A stretch of DNA of 64,000 bases. Origin: Sycon ciliatum. Lineage: Eukaryota; Porifera; Calcarea; Leucosolenida; Sycettidae. The position numbers and the translations under genes were made by a program. The stretch is taken from assembly GCF_964019385.1 (NCBI RefSeq), contig NC_088643.1:18407275-18471274 (forward strand), in the 5' to 3' direction. The notes under the pieces are model-generated. The model did no database searches. It had not been told where the DNA came from and worked only from the letters and a program-made list of their open reading frames with translations. Positions 9,800 to 64,000 of this stretch are shown here, in pieces (within the stretch, counting starts at the first letter, position 1; every line of letters begins with the position of its first letter).

Positions 9800-11915
9800 G
9801 GGTACCCGATCGGGTAATGTTCCCATGGTAAGACCACAATGCACCCCCGGCCGGGGGGGGGGGGGGGGCTTCCCTTACCGTATTATCTCCCTTATAAACA
9901 CGGTACTTACCGGTATAGTTTTTCAACTCACCTCGCACCCGTGCTTATAGAGGAGACCGTGATAACACTGGAGACCGTGTTTATATTTTTCAACCATGAA
10001 AAAGTCAAGAAAGTTGCATACCGGTAACACACTCAAATTGGAATTAAACTCAGATTTCATGATCAGTATTATCACTGTGACTATGTTGGAGACTGTGCGT
10101 TTGTAATCTCAACAGCCCTCCGACCTGTGCTTATAATGGAGACTGTGCTTATACTGGAGACCTGTGTTTATAAGAGAGAGAATACGGTATGTGCGTGAAT
10201 CATTTGTACACGTGTACTGTAGACCTCTCTCTCTACTCTTTCTACATGATGTCATCTGCGGCTTCAGGTTTTCGGGTACGATTCGGTACCCGTCTACCCG
10301 AGGTCCTCACAGGTAGCACGGGTACCCGACTACCCGTGCACACCACTAATAATTATCTACGACTACGAGGTGATTTGGCTTTTTTTTAACATGGTTGTAA
10401 AATGGTTGTAAAATAACGTTTTTTCAGCCACTTCTAGAATTCTAGGCAAGCTACGTCAAAATGAATTGTTGCAAGTGGAAGTGCTATCCTTCATGCCCAT
10501 TGTCTCAAAAAATGGGAATGATCCCACTTGTGAAAGTGTCTTGAATCATGTCCTACTTTCATAGTATTCTCAGGATTCAAATAATTGGTGTGTCATTTTT
10601 AACAAATTTGTAAAATGGCGTCACAAACTGCATATTCGGTCATCAATGTCCTGAAGTTGATAGATATCACTTCGAGGATTGCTAGTGGATGAAAAATAAT
10701 CTGTCAACTGCATTGTACGCTGCGAAAGCCGTGCTTTTGTATTTGTAGCTAGTGGCTGTGTCATACGGTAGAATTGGATAGGTAGCATAGCATCGCAGCC
10801 ATGTTTTCGTTCTCACAGAGTGTATTCCATGGCCTACTGTTCTTCATTATTGTCTGTAGTGACGGCAAAACGGCCCGACGTCGTCCAAAGGCCCTGCGGA
10901 AGCAATTCACTACCATCCTCGTCCATTCAGGGGCTTATTTTACACAAAATGGCAAAAGCATTCGATCCACAACTAGTTATACCGACGTAGCAGGGAAAAT
11001 TAAATTATATGCACCAAATTTTCTGATCAATGTTGATCTACGATAAACTGGCTCTCATTTGCCATCGGCACCACCCATGTTTCGATACAGCCATCCGGAG
11101 CAGAGAAACAGCCAGAAGAAAAGCAAATAATTTTACACATTTGTTAAAAAAAGCCAAATGTTAAAAAAAAAAAGCCAAATCACCTCGCTACGAGCCTCGA
11201 GGATGGACTGTGCATGTGCATGTGAGAAACTGCAAAAAAAATGCTGCATTTCGATGCAAAAAATGCGCCGATTTCGACGGGAAAAAATTCGACAGACTGC
11301 AAATCCGAGTCGAGTCGACTGCACACCCGCGTCGCACATCACATACTGGCCATGTCACGGTGCCGCAGACGTAATGGGCGTGCCCCACACGCTTGTGTTG
11401 CACACGTTTGAATCCTACACGCACACGTGGAGCACAAACATGCCAAACATGCGTGCCGCAGATGCACACACTGTTCGTACATGCCAGATATACTTCGCAA
11501 GTTCGCATACATCACATGTGTGTGCCACACCGTCGGAGGAATACAAACAAGCACGGATACGGACCCATGAGAGTACCTCACCAAAAAAGCCAGGTTCGCA
11601 CTCGGTTTCCCTATCAACACTAATTTCTGGTTAGAACAGCGCAGTAGCAATAGCCGAAACAGAGAGAACGCAACACGGGTGGCAGAGCAAATGACACACA
11701 GCATAAACAAGACAAACGTGCGTTGTACATTCACACACACAAAGTTTGTATACATGTACATGTATGTGATTGCATTGATATGCTTTGGGTTTCTTTCCTC
11801 AAAGGAGAAGTGACGCGTGCATGGTATATGCAGAGACCGCTGAAGTTCGTGTGAATGCATCAGACGCACACAACATGTACACGACACTTTGCATCTTTCA
11901 AAGAAACCGTATACA

Positions 11916-11918
<3 letters not shown>
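9800..11918. other. No gene recognised; imperfect tandem motifs
   Basis: Contains a G run near 9850-9868, and between 9890 and 10190 several variants of GTGCTTATA...GGAGACCGTG, suggesting decayed tandem or inverted copies. ORFs around 10801-11046 and 11158-11634 show no family signal. Confidence 0.35.

Positions 11919-11994
<76 letters not shown>
11919..11994. repeat. (GT)n microsatellite
   Basis: About 37 uninterrupted GT units, joined directly to the tRNA-like sequence at 11995. Confidence 0.95.
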
Positions 11995-11997
<3 letters not shown>

Positions 11998-12053
11998 ATA
12001 TGGTGCAGTGGTATGTGCAGCGATTTCCAATCGATAGGTTGCGGGTTCGATTC
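11995..12053 (+). mobile_element. tRNA-derived SINE head, partial
   Basis: 59 bases identical to the start of the fuller copy at 18025, including an A-box-like TGGTGCAGTGG and a B-box GGTTCGATTC. It diverges right after the B box. Like the other copy it follows directly on a (GT)n tract. Confidence 0.65.
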
Positions 12054-12161
12054 ATACATGTACGTGTGAAGAGCAGAAACCAGTGCTGATAACGCAGGCG
12101 AAGCAGAGAGGAACGCAAAGCAGACAATCACCTCTAATCTCCTATAAATAACACATAGCAT

Positions 12162-12444
12162 CAAGAGTACAAAACCCCCCAGAGTGTGCAACGCCTGATC
12201 CAGCTCTGCATAGGGTCTTGGTCGAGCGGAATCGGATCTTCTGATGTCATGCGTACACTCCACACCAGTGCAAGTCCGGTCTCGAAGCAGGGCACCATTG
12301 TTTTTGATCCAAGAGTACCCGCGACTTCCCGGGTTCCCCTCAGATTTGTACGGTATTATGACGCAAAGATCCGATTCCGCTCGACCAAGACCCTATGCAG
12401 AGCTGGATCAGGCGTTGCACACTCTGGGGGGTTATGTACTCTTG
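12162..12444. mobile_element. CAAGAG-family element, 283 bp, with 7-bp target duplication
   Basis: Close copy of 9511-9792. Ends CAAGAGTAC / GTACTCTTG; flanks ATAGCAT at 12155-12161 and 12445-12451 are identical. No coding capacity. Confidence 0.88.
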
Positions 12445-12804
12445 ATAGCATCATAAGCAGAAAACGAGATATTGTGAGCGCGACAGACAGACTGACACAC
12501 ATACACACACACCACGAGACCATAAATCTGAAACGGCATGCGTTTTGACCGGCTTTAGAAGGCCACGAGTTATGTGATCCACATCAAGGCAATACGCACC
12601 ATCAGCCCAGCTATCTCATACTAGACAGCGACTGAACGCGGCACACATACTACACACAAGAGCGCGTACAATGGCAACTTTCTCCTAATGCTTACGGTCG
12701 TCGAATACACACCGAGACACACGAGGAACATAAACTAGGGTCTACAGTGTACACAAGGGTGACATACATGACCAATTTCTATCGATACGATTCCCACATA
12801 AACA

Positions 12805-13110
12805 TTTCTGATAATTCGAACCTCGAACTGGATATGTCCGGTTAATTAGAAGTCCCACAGATTCCACTTACATAGAAAATGTGTGGGATTTGTGCTGATA
12901 ATTCGAAGTTAGCAAAGTGTAATTCGAAGTTCACTGTACATTGTACTGGTCAGTTCAGTTTGCATGACCAGGCTGCGCTGGTCAGTTCAGTATCCGTGAA
13001 GTCGGTGTCTAAGGTCCATTACGCAACTCTGCGTGACCATGAGAGCATTTTGACATACATGTACTGTTGTGTTGTTGGTTCATGTTTGGATAATTAGAAT
13101 GTCCGGATAA
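12805..13110. repeat. AATTCGAA-rich repeat
   Basis: Carries recurring GATAATTCGAA / TTAATTAGAAG blocks. A related copy in the opposite orientation is at about 35345-35480 (shared: AATCCCACACATTTTCTATG in one orientation). Ends are not clear. Probably another TA-target MITE family. Confidence 0.5.
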
Positions 13111-13557
13111 TTGGCAATAAATAAGATAAATTGTGCACTCATAACAACAGCAAAAATGAAGAAAGTCAAGTTCCATAACGTTTTCTTGTGACTGTCATCA
13201 GTGGAACGCCGTCACATAAAAATGTAATAACTAAAACACACACTTATATACATGTAGCTAATATGGTTTCAGGTAGAAATACAGCAGCTAACAAGTACAA
13301 AAAGCGAAGTTTGCACCTTTGCAATGTGTGAATATAGTGTATGTGAGAAAGGTAGTGGCAGATGAATGTGATACTGTGTGAATGAATGTAATGGTGCGTG
13401 TGTATTACTTGAAGAGTGTGAGTGATACGTTTTCTTTCTGTTTACATAGCACAGGGTCACGAGTACGAATATACACAGCTTCCAACACCTGCAATTGCTT
13501 GAAGAAACGTGCGCAACGAATAACACCGGATAATTAGAAGTTTTTTTCCTGGCATTA

Positions 13558-13898
13558 GGGAGGTTCTGCTATACGTGAAACGTAGAGAAATCACGTAGAG
13601 AGCAGGTGTCTGGGTTAGAGTCTACGGCTTCGCATGTTTTGGCTCCAGATTTCTACGCGGAGATGGGGTTCTCTACGTTGTGGCACACGCAGAGAAAATG
13701 TGTACGGATTTGCTGGGTATCGATCAACTGCATGCAGAAAACTGCCAAATATGGAAGAGGAAATTCCCAGTACACATTCCACGTGACTTCTCTAGGTGAA
13801 ACGTAGAGCAGAACAGCATTTCTTTACGTTACGGGAACGCGAAGAAAGTTTGCGTGATTCTTTGCGTCGCGTTCCCAAAACGTAGAGCAGAACCTCCC
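13558..13898. mobile_element. TA-flanked MITE, GGGAGGTTCTGCTATACGT ends
   Basis: 341 bp; inverted ends GGGAGGTTCTGCTATACGT / ACGTAGAGCAGAACCTCCC, TA at 13556-13557 and 13899-13900. The ACGTAGAG motif recurs inside. It lies between AATTAGAAG-type repeat remnants. Confidence 0.85.
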
Positions 13899-14730
13899 TA
13901 TTTTGAGGTTTGAATTATCAGGATTCCACCTGTACGGTGTATACACAGCTATGCATTTGTGTGTGATCATGCTCGTTTGAAAAGGTTTGTGTATACGGTA
14001 TGTACGGTTTATGTTGCTTGAGTACACCCAACTTTGAAGGTCGAAGTGCATTGTACAGGGCGTGATCGTGAACAGGTGAGATTTTTATGTCTAGTAGTTA
14101 ATTATCCTTACCTTAGCCCACCAAGGAAATCGGAATAATCAAACTCGATGGTGCTCCAACTTCATTTCGACGTAGAAAATTCGTTGTTTGAACACCTCAA
14201 TTTCAAAGGGTATTAAACCACTGATTTCGATGTGAAAAACGTTTCCTGATCGCCATAAAAATTCCCTGCCGACACACACCATAACAAGCTCCAATTTCAC
14301 AAACAGTGCCCACAAACGGTTGCTCGTCATGGAGGTGGTTTGACACTTTCGACCAAGGAGTAGTACAATACCACTCCCTGCTTTCCTGTTTCGACCAATA
14401 ATTCGTTCACTTCCGGTTCCGTATTCAGTTGACAATAATATTTTTGCGGCATCGAGACTTATTTGGGCCCAAAAGCGCAAAAATCAGTGTAAAAGTCTCG
14501 AGTGGGAGAGATCTGTTTTTTGCACGCTTGAGTTGAGGAATGCCGAATGGACTGCACATTATATGTGCACAGTGCAACATAGAGTCTACTACTACTACTA
14601 GACTCTCTGTACGTGATTGTGTGTGCTTGAACAAGGCAGCTACATGTACATGCAGCATAGTATCTTGATCGTGTTTGCAATTATTTTGTCAGCTGGTAAG
14701 TGGTATTGGGAGCTGGTTGATCTTTTGATC

Positions 14731-24532
<9,802 letters not shown>

Positions 24533-24827
24533 GGGTGACAGGCGACGTTCTCCGTATCATTGCGTTATCCTGTTTGGATGCCTATGTAGACTCTCTCTGT
24601 TCTGGACAGGCTGGAGATGTGCCGGCTGTGCAGGCCACTGCTGGTTGATTTGACATCTTGTTGAGTTCGTCCTCGTGCCGATGGTGATTGAGCAAGTCAA
24701 GTGCTGTGCGTGCTTGCGTATGTGTGAGTCCTTGCTTTCTGCAAGCAATCACGTTGCATGTTTGTGCTGTGGGCCGGAGCCTGTAGGACTCTGTGACCTG
24801 CCGTCTCGCGATGAATGGTGGCCCTCA

Positions 24828-25173
24828 CCAGTGGGACGAGGCACGTGTACGTGCTTCTTCTTGCAGCTGCTGAAGGTGTACGCCGTGTTTCTCTGCCTGC
24901 GTCCCATGTCCATGCGTGTCGAGGATCGTCGGCCATCACGCCCGTGTGTCTCATCAGATCCCACACATCGGTGTCGTCGGACAATTGCCGGCACACGGGC
25001 AGACATGTGACGTGCTCTTGCTCGGTTTGCGCCGTGGCTTTGGGTAGTTCTACTCTCCGGTGGCAACCGTCAAGCAGGCCGGCCAGCACTGACAACACCG
25101 TGCTAACCAGTTTACTGTGCTCCTCTATGTTCTGCTCATCGCCTCTGCCTCTGCTGTATTCCCTGCACTCCAC
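24828..25173 (-). CDS. Possible exon of an unknown minus-strand gene
   Basis: An open frame from an ATG at 25173 (ECREYSRGRGDEQNIEEH, then VLSVLAGLLDGCHRR and DVWDLMRHTGVMADDPRHAW) runs to a possible donor CTG/GTGAGG near 24828. Composition looks protein-like, but I recognise no family and no partner exon. The opposite strand is also open, and the region could simply be the metaxin 3' UTR. Confidence 0.25.
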
Positions 25174-25796
25174 TCAGTGGCTCATTTTGGCGAAGCTTTG
25201 ACAGGCTGTGACCAGTTCTTCATAAAATATACGGCTTTCCATGCTTTTGATGTTTGCTGAATTTTGCTTCTTTCTCCTGGCCAGCTTGAATTTCTTGTGA
25301 CATACCGTGGCAGCTCCGCTGCAGCTCAACACTTGCTATTGTCGATTTGTTATGCCAGCTTGCCCTCTCTGCTGTTTAGTGCTGCCACCCGCTCGTTCTT
25401 AATCCTGGTTGAGTGACTGCAAGATTTCTGAAATACATCAGCTCTACTGCTGCTTTGCCGATGCTAGTTGGCAGGACGGCATGTATGCCGCTCAACACAG
25501 AGCTACTTTATTCATGAACGTAACATATCAGTGGCCAACACTGAGCGGTTTAGCCGACTCCCTGCTGTATATTGTGCAAGGTCTGGGCAAGGACTTACAA
25601 ATAGGTCGATCCAAACATCAAAACAGCTGGCTGGCTGTCCAGAGCGACAGCAATGAAGTGACATAACAGTCTATGTATGTGTGCACGTGATGCAGGGGTG
25701 TGTTGTACATGTGTCACAGTGGCCACTGTCAACACTAGTGCGTAGTAGTACAGTACCACCACGAGACTCCTTATTTACTGAGTCTTGGTAGAATGC
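25174..25796. other. No gene recognised
   Basis: Intergenic. No repeat with clear ends seen. Confidence 0.35.
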
Positions 25797-25801
25797 ATCA
25801 C

Positions 25802-26001
25802 CAGGGATGAATTTATCCTGTATCGCATCGCAGTTTGCTACGCAAAATCGATTTACTGCTACTCAAAAATCACAGTGACTCGCAGAAAACTGCCATACAT
25901 ACATTGTACAGGCTATCCAAGTTTTTTGTAGCTTACGCCACAACTGAGATTTTGCATAGCAAAAACTGCTATGCAAAAACTTGACAGTAAATTCATCCCT
26001 G
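25802..26001. mobile_element. hAT-like MITE with 5-bp target duplication
   Basis: 200 bp; 14-bp inverted ends CAGGGATGAATTTA, flanked by ATCAC at 25797-25801 and 26002-26006. The CAGGG terminus fits hAT, and a 5-bp duplication is known for some hAT subgroups. Interior has paired GCAAAA/TTTTGC blocks. Confidence 0.75.
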
Positions 26002-26038
26002 ATCACCTAGAGTAATATGTTGGGGGCATGCCTATGAC

Positions 26039-26082
26039 CAAGAGCATATAACCCCCCCCCCCCCCCCCCAAATATACTCTTG
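26039..26082. mobile_element. CAAGAG micro-element, 44 bp, with 7-bp target duplication
   Basis: Ends CAAGAGCATATA / TATACTCTTG around a run of about 19 C. Identical flanks CTATGAC at 26032-26038 and 26083-26089. Confidence 0.8.
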
Positions 26083-26119
26083 CTATGACTGTGGGTGTAT
26101 ATGGAGTGAGGTATAATTA

Positions 26120-26378
26120 CAGTGCATTTCAAAACTATAGACGCGTAGGGTTTTTGAAATATTTCAAATTTGGCTGGAACTTTTTGAGAATAGTTTTCGG
26201 AATATTGCTCAGGATCGCTCCTCAATTACTCTCATATAGTTTCTAAAGGATTGGATAACAGACGCCCAATTTGGAAAAATTTATGCACAAAGTGATCACA
26301 GATTTTATGTGGTATAGATGCTGGCATAACGGTTTTTGCCTATATGTAGGTACGCGTCTATAGTTTTGAAATGGACTG
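26120..26378. mobile_element. TA-flanked mariner-like MITE
   Basis: 259 bp; inverted ends CAGTGCATTTCAAAACTATA with one mismatch, TA at 26118-26119 and 26379-26380. The terminus looks like Tc1/mariner. No transposase. Confidence 0.88.
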
Positions 26379-26477
26379 TAGTAGTATTGTTCCATCTGTT
26401 CGTGTACTCAGTATTATAAATCTAGGTATATAATTGTAGGACTCCTACTCAGCCAAGCTACAAGTACAAGATGGTAT

Positions 26478-26503
26478 CAAGAGTCCATAAGCCCGGACTT
26501 TTG
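26478..26503. mobile_element. CAAGAG micro-element, 26 bp, with 7-bp target duplication
   Basis: Ends CAAGAGTCC / GGACTTTTG (one mismatch) separated by only eight bases. Identical flanks ATGGTAT at 26471-26477 and 26504-26510. Confidence 0.72.
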
Positions 26504-26928
26504 ATGGTATGGATATCTGGGAGCTTATTTTACTCTTGTCTTGGTGATACCTGGTGTATCCATATATGTTCTGCCTGTTGTACGCATTGCCCTTTTGCAC
26601 TCGCGTGTGTACGCATACTAGTACACACATGCATCACGGTTTTCTGCCTGTCCTTTGCTATGGACAAGAAGTCTTTTCTCTTTGTCTTCTGAAAGATAAG
26701 TCACAAACCCTACCTCGTGTGTTTGCGTTTGTTGACACAACATGGCGCAGTGAACGTCTTACTTTACCTGTAGTCTTAGTATACTAGTAGTTCCATTGCA
26801 GTTGTAGAGTAGCCCACCTGTAGTGTTGCTCTCTGCCCGTTTTCGTTTCGCTTCGAAAATTGTCCGTTTCGAAGTTCTAGAATTTTTTCGTAGCCTTGTA
26901 GTACGATATCGATAGTTGTGATTTCGCC

Positions 26929-27372
26929 ATGGCGGATGGTGCTAAGTCACAGCCGGACATCAACCAACTGGTGCAGCTGATCCAAGCTCAAGTGCAAGCA
27001 TCTGCCCAGCGCGATGCGCAGCTCCAAACTCTGTTGCAGTCAATGTCGCAAGGATCATCAAGCAGCACGAGTGCACCTGCTTCGTCTGCTCCTGCTCCAT
27101 CCACCAAGCTCGTCGCTGTGGATCGGCCAATATTGTTGTCGTCGGCGAATCTAGCTGAATTTGTATCGTGGAGCGAGGCCTGGGAGGACTACTCCCGGTG
27201 TCAGCTGTTGTCAGCGCAGCCCCGCGAGACAAGGATGGCCGCGTTTAGGCAGGCCTTGGATGAGGACCTGCGACGTTTCGTTCGTGAAGGTGTGATTGTG
27301 GTTGTGGACACCACACAACTGCATGATGAAAGAAAAGCGATATCAAGAGTGAAAACATATTACTCTAGGTGA
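26929..27372 (+). pseudogene. Gag-like N-terminal fragment of an LTR retrotransposon
   Basis: An open frame of 147 residues with a Gln-rich coiled start, a Ser/Ala/Pro linker, then PILLSSANLAEFVSWSEAWE and RETRMAAFRQALDEDLRRF. These resemble capsid-region motifs next to gypsy-type retrotransposons of marine invertebrates. It stops after SRVKTYYSR, where longer relatives continue; no zinc knuckle or pol follows. The stop lies 15 bases before a decayed CAAGAG-like palindrome at 27387-27417. A truncated gag, unlikely to be functional. Confidence 0.6.
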
Positions 27373-27554
27373 TGCATTGTACCAAGAGTAAATAAGGAGA
27401 GCTTATACTCTCGGTGGTGTGTGGGTGGGTGGGTGGGTGGGTGTGCTGTTGAATGGTGTAATCCTGTAGCACAAGTAAGTAATTAGTGAGCGTAATGGTA
27501 CCTCACAGACATTTGCCGAACAGTGTCCCATGATAGTGTTTCCTAGTGCCCTAA

Positions 27555-28060
27555 GGGCCGATTCCCACTACGGTACCGTGAGTGCCGTGCCGACGATTTG
27601 GGTAGGTCACGTGTACCCCACGGTACGAGCTTGAAGCTGAGAGTGATTTACACCTGCGCCCAATCATTCCGTGCATTCCGTCGGCAGGCCGGATCACCAT
27701 TTTTATCAATTTCTGACTTTGGTCCTGAGGGGAAATAGCGGGGGAGATGACTGGAGAAAGCTCAAGAATCAACCAATCGAAAAGCCAAAAGCCAAGAAAA
27801 AACTTCGTACCACAAATACAAAAGAAAGAAAAAACTTCCTTTCAGGGAGTAGTAAAATACCTACTACTCACTGCATTCGACCTCACGGAATACCACGGCA
27901 TGCCATTTCCACCCCCCAGCGACCCTCGGCACAGGAATGTCCACGGCGCGGTACGGCAGGAGCCACGGAATGAACTCGCGCCAAAACTGCCCCTCACGTG
28001 AGCAAATCACCATGGGTACTCACGGCACGGCACTCACGGTACCGTAGTGGGAATCGGCCC
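27555..28060. mobile_element. TAA-flanked MITE with long perfect inverted ends
   Basis: 506 bp; about 38-bp inverted ends starting GGGCCGATTCCCACTACGGT, with TAA at 27552-27554 and 28061-28063. The TWA target suggests PIF/Harbinger. The interior carries further CGGTAC / GTACCG pieces. Confidence 0.9.
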
Positions 28061-28063
28061 TAA

Positions 28064-29176
28064 AGAGTGTGTCAAGTACAGTGAGTATCGTTTATAAAGT
28101 GACCGGGTTTAACGATATACCGGCTATAATGATCGAACTCGCCAAAATCAAAATCAAATCACAAAAAATACAGCTAAAATATCACTATACACACTATTAT
28201 CGGCTATACCGATATATCGCTTATTGTGATGGGCTTCAGGAAGCAAACCATATCAAATGCACAGGAAAATATCGTATATACTGATCAAGAGTGATGATCA
28301 CAAAACAATTGTTCTTCAAATTTAGTTCATTTCTTCCAAAACTCATCCAGTGTTGCCTGGATGCATCTGGCAGCAGACGTGATTGAGAGAAAATTCTTCC
28401 CTGTATGGTGTAAGCAGCCACATGTACACGTGGCTGCTTTTCATGGTTTTTCCAGCATGTACGCATCATTTCATGCACAGTCATGTGCCATGCATGTGTC
28501 AGTCATACATGCAAATCGGCTATAGTGATGCACCGGATATAGTGATAAATTATCGAAAATCAAAGGGGCACGTTATATCCACTATTTACTGTAAGTACTA
28601 CAAGTTGTAGTACATGTACCGGTACATGTAATTCAATGGTAATTAGTTGCTACATCATGTCCATGTATGTCTAACAATTTACATGGCTGTTCGCTATCAT
28701 CGCTTCCGCGATGGGCATGTCTGAGTCTGAGTCCGAGTGTGTGCATGTTTGTGGTCGTGAAGACAGCCGGCCAGCTACTGCCAAGCCACACACTGTATGC
28801 TGGTATGGGCCCGAAGCTGTCCTGGCATGACACCGGCCCAACAATAACAAGTAGTAGCTAGTTTACGATCGAAAACTGCTTTCGTGCTACGCGGACACGT
28901 GTAGTAGTATTTCGGCGGGAATTGGGAGCAATAATTTATTTTTGGTGTTCGATGCGTCGAATTAAATTTCTCCGGCTTTCCAATAGCGGACCTACACTGC
29001 TCGAGTCCATCGACTATTGAGAGAAAGTAGACCGTCTGATGGGGTAAGCTTCCTGGAAGAAGACACTCAAGGGCAGCTTCGAAGGCGGCCCAGCCCCTAC
29101 TGCCCTAGCCATAGGGAAGCGAAGTTGCTGCCAGATTCCGGATGAAGTATTCACTCAGTGGACCATTGGGAAAACA
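28064..29176. other. Upstream region of the receptor gene
   Basis: Contains AT-rich imperfect repeats of TATA(G/C)CGATA type (28090-28285, 28505-28590) and an R2 fragment near 28695. The stretch 28900-29176 should hold the receptor promoter and 5' leader; no TATA box or other element stands out. Confidence 0.4.
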
Positions 29177-62520
<33,344 letters not shown>

Positions 62521-62572
62521 GTGCGTAATCGGAGTTCACGTTCTACATTTGTGTGTGTGGGGGGGGGGGGTA

Positions 62573-62738
<166 letters not shown>

Positions 62739-62739
62739 G

Positions 62740-62827
<88 letters not shown>

Positions 62828-62846
62828 CGTTGTTGTTGTTGTTGTA
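62739..62846. repeat. (TTG)n microsatellite, second block
   Basis: About 36 units with one TCG variant. Confidence 0.95.
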
Positions 62847-64000
62847 GATACTATTTTTTTATTTTACTTATGGACCTAACCGACTATAGTAGGGATCTCA
62901 GCGCGTGCACTGCGCATGCAGTTCGCGCATGCAGCCAAACCCGCATCAGAAGTGGCATGCAGAATTTTTGCCAAACACTGGCTATTTTTTGCAGAAAATT
63001 GAGACCTTGAACGAAGGAGAAATGGCTGAAATTTCCTTGCAAGGAGATGGTGGTTACAGGCTACCTGCTTACCAGAATGGGATCTTGTTTGGTATGTTGG
63101 CCGCCCATGTGTTCTGGAATCGATCTGTAGCTTTCGTTGGAAGGCGCGAAGCCGTTTTCGTTCCAAACGACAGGGTTCTTTCAGAGCGGAAAATGGCGAC
63201 CATGCCGATCGTTGCCACGATCTCCGAGTTGAAAATCTCTGGATTTAACCGGGGAAAAGCTCTGGATTCAATGGTAAACCCGGCAGAAATACTTGATGTT
63301 GGATGTTGAGAGTTTGCAGGAAATTTGACCGAAGCGTTCATGCTCCACGTGACGGTGTTCGTTCTTGTGAATTTCTGCATTTCTGACATATCGCTGTGCA
63401 TATGATATGGGCCGTTGTTCCAGAGACATCGATTGTCAGGTGTGGACAGGGTTTTGTTCGAGTAGTCGTGTGGATACGTGGTTTGGTTCTCACAGGCAAC
63501 AGGAGCGGCTCCTCGGGATGGCGAAAGCCAAATCTACCCAAAGCCGACTTCACGATCGCCGATCTTCTGACGGCGCATTTTCACTTATGCTCTGCAACAA
63601 GCGGCACAAGCTGTGGAAATTGTCAGATTATATTAGCCTATCAGTGTGCCCAGAACTTCTATTGATTCTACTGAAGCATTAGCTTGAGTAATCTTTCTTT
63701 CTAGCCCTCTCTTTCTCTCTCTCTCCCTCTCTTTCTCTCTAAAAATGTTCCAAACTTCGAAATCTAGGTCGGGCTGCATCGGGGAGTCGTCAAATACCGA
63801 CTCACTGAGCCGGTTTTTGGCGATCGCCATTTTCTTTCAGTCTGCCATCGCCGCGTTGAAAAATCGATTACATCATTGAATGCGCAAAGCCCTGCGCAGT
63901 GTCCGCGCTGACATCCCTAACTATAGTCATCTTACAGGGTGCCCAAGTGCGTGCAGCCAAGCAAGGGAAAGTGGTTCTCTGCACTTTCCATTCGCACACT
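62847..64000. other. No gene recognised at the right edge
   Basis: Both strands are open over 62905-63401 (an ORF of 134 codons on +, 110 on -). Neither shows a family motif, and phase-1 continuation of the receptor could not be established. A CT-rich run is at 63702-63740. Confidence 0.35.

Noticed and set aside
10801-11046. 81-codon frame starting with a signal-like stretch
   Set aside because: Hydrophobic start only; no downstream exon and no family signal.
14139-14480. 113-codon frame on the minus strand upstream of metaxin
   Set aside because: No domain, no splice partners and no recognisable start context.
27387-27417. Sixth CAAGAG micro-element
   Set aside because: The ends are similar (CAAGAGTAAATA / TATACTCTCG), but the 7-bp flanks do not match.

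Overview
This is a window of animal nuclear DNA. It holds intron-split metazoan genes (ADAM10-like protease, metaxin, a death-domain receptor) with GT-AG introns, many microsatellites, and a dense load of DNA-transposon derivatives. No operons, bacterial ribosome sites or CRISPR arrays are visible. The mix of Penelope-like, non-LTR, gag-bearing and many short inverted-repeat elements fits an invertebrate, possibly an early-branching one such as a sponge or cnidarian. The species cannot be fixed from the sequence.

Layout. 1-850: three pieces of one inverted-repeat element. 892-1337 (-): a THAP zinc-finger exon with an internal frameshift. About 1737-2050 (+): a broken Ulp1-type protease fragment. 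2716-6656 (-): three exons of an ADAM10-like gene (prodomain, furin site, start of the metalloprotease domain); the rest of the gene would lie left of position 1. 6660-14700: mostly mobile elements and simple repeats. 14731-24532 (+): a complete 8-exon metaxin gene. 24828-28100: a possible minus-strand exon, a cluster of small elements and a gag fragment. 29177-62520 and probably beyond (+): one very long receptor gene. Its introns hold mariner-, piggyBac-, hAT- and Harbinger-like elements, a Penelope-like fragment, a transposase-like minus-strand gene and a tandem pair of non-LTR retrotransposon fragments.

The receptor is the most interesting gene. Its exons give a signal peptide, a two-cysteine N-terminal domain, one EGF domain, a cysteine-rich/Ig-like block, two recently duplicated 140-residue domains, Pro/Thr linkers, a transmembrane helix and a cytoplasmic death domain. 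Almost every intron is phase 1, and all exon phases join cleanly.

The second notable system is a family of tiny inverted-repeat insertions beginning CAAGAG. Five copies, 26 to 283 bp long, each sit between perfect 7-bp target-site duplications. All gene models here were made by eye from splice sites, reading phase and remembered family motifs; nothing was searched or aligned by program.
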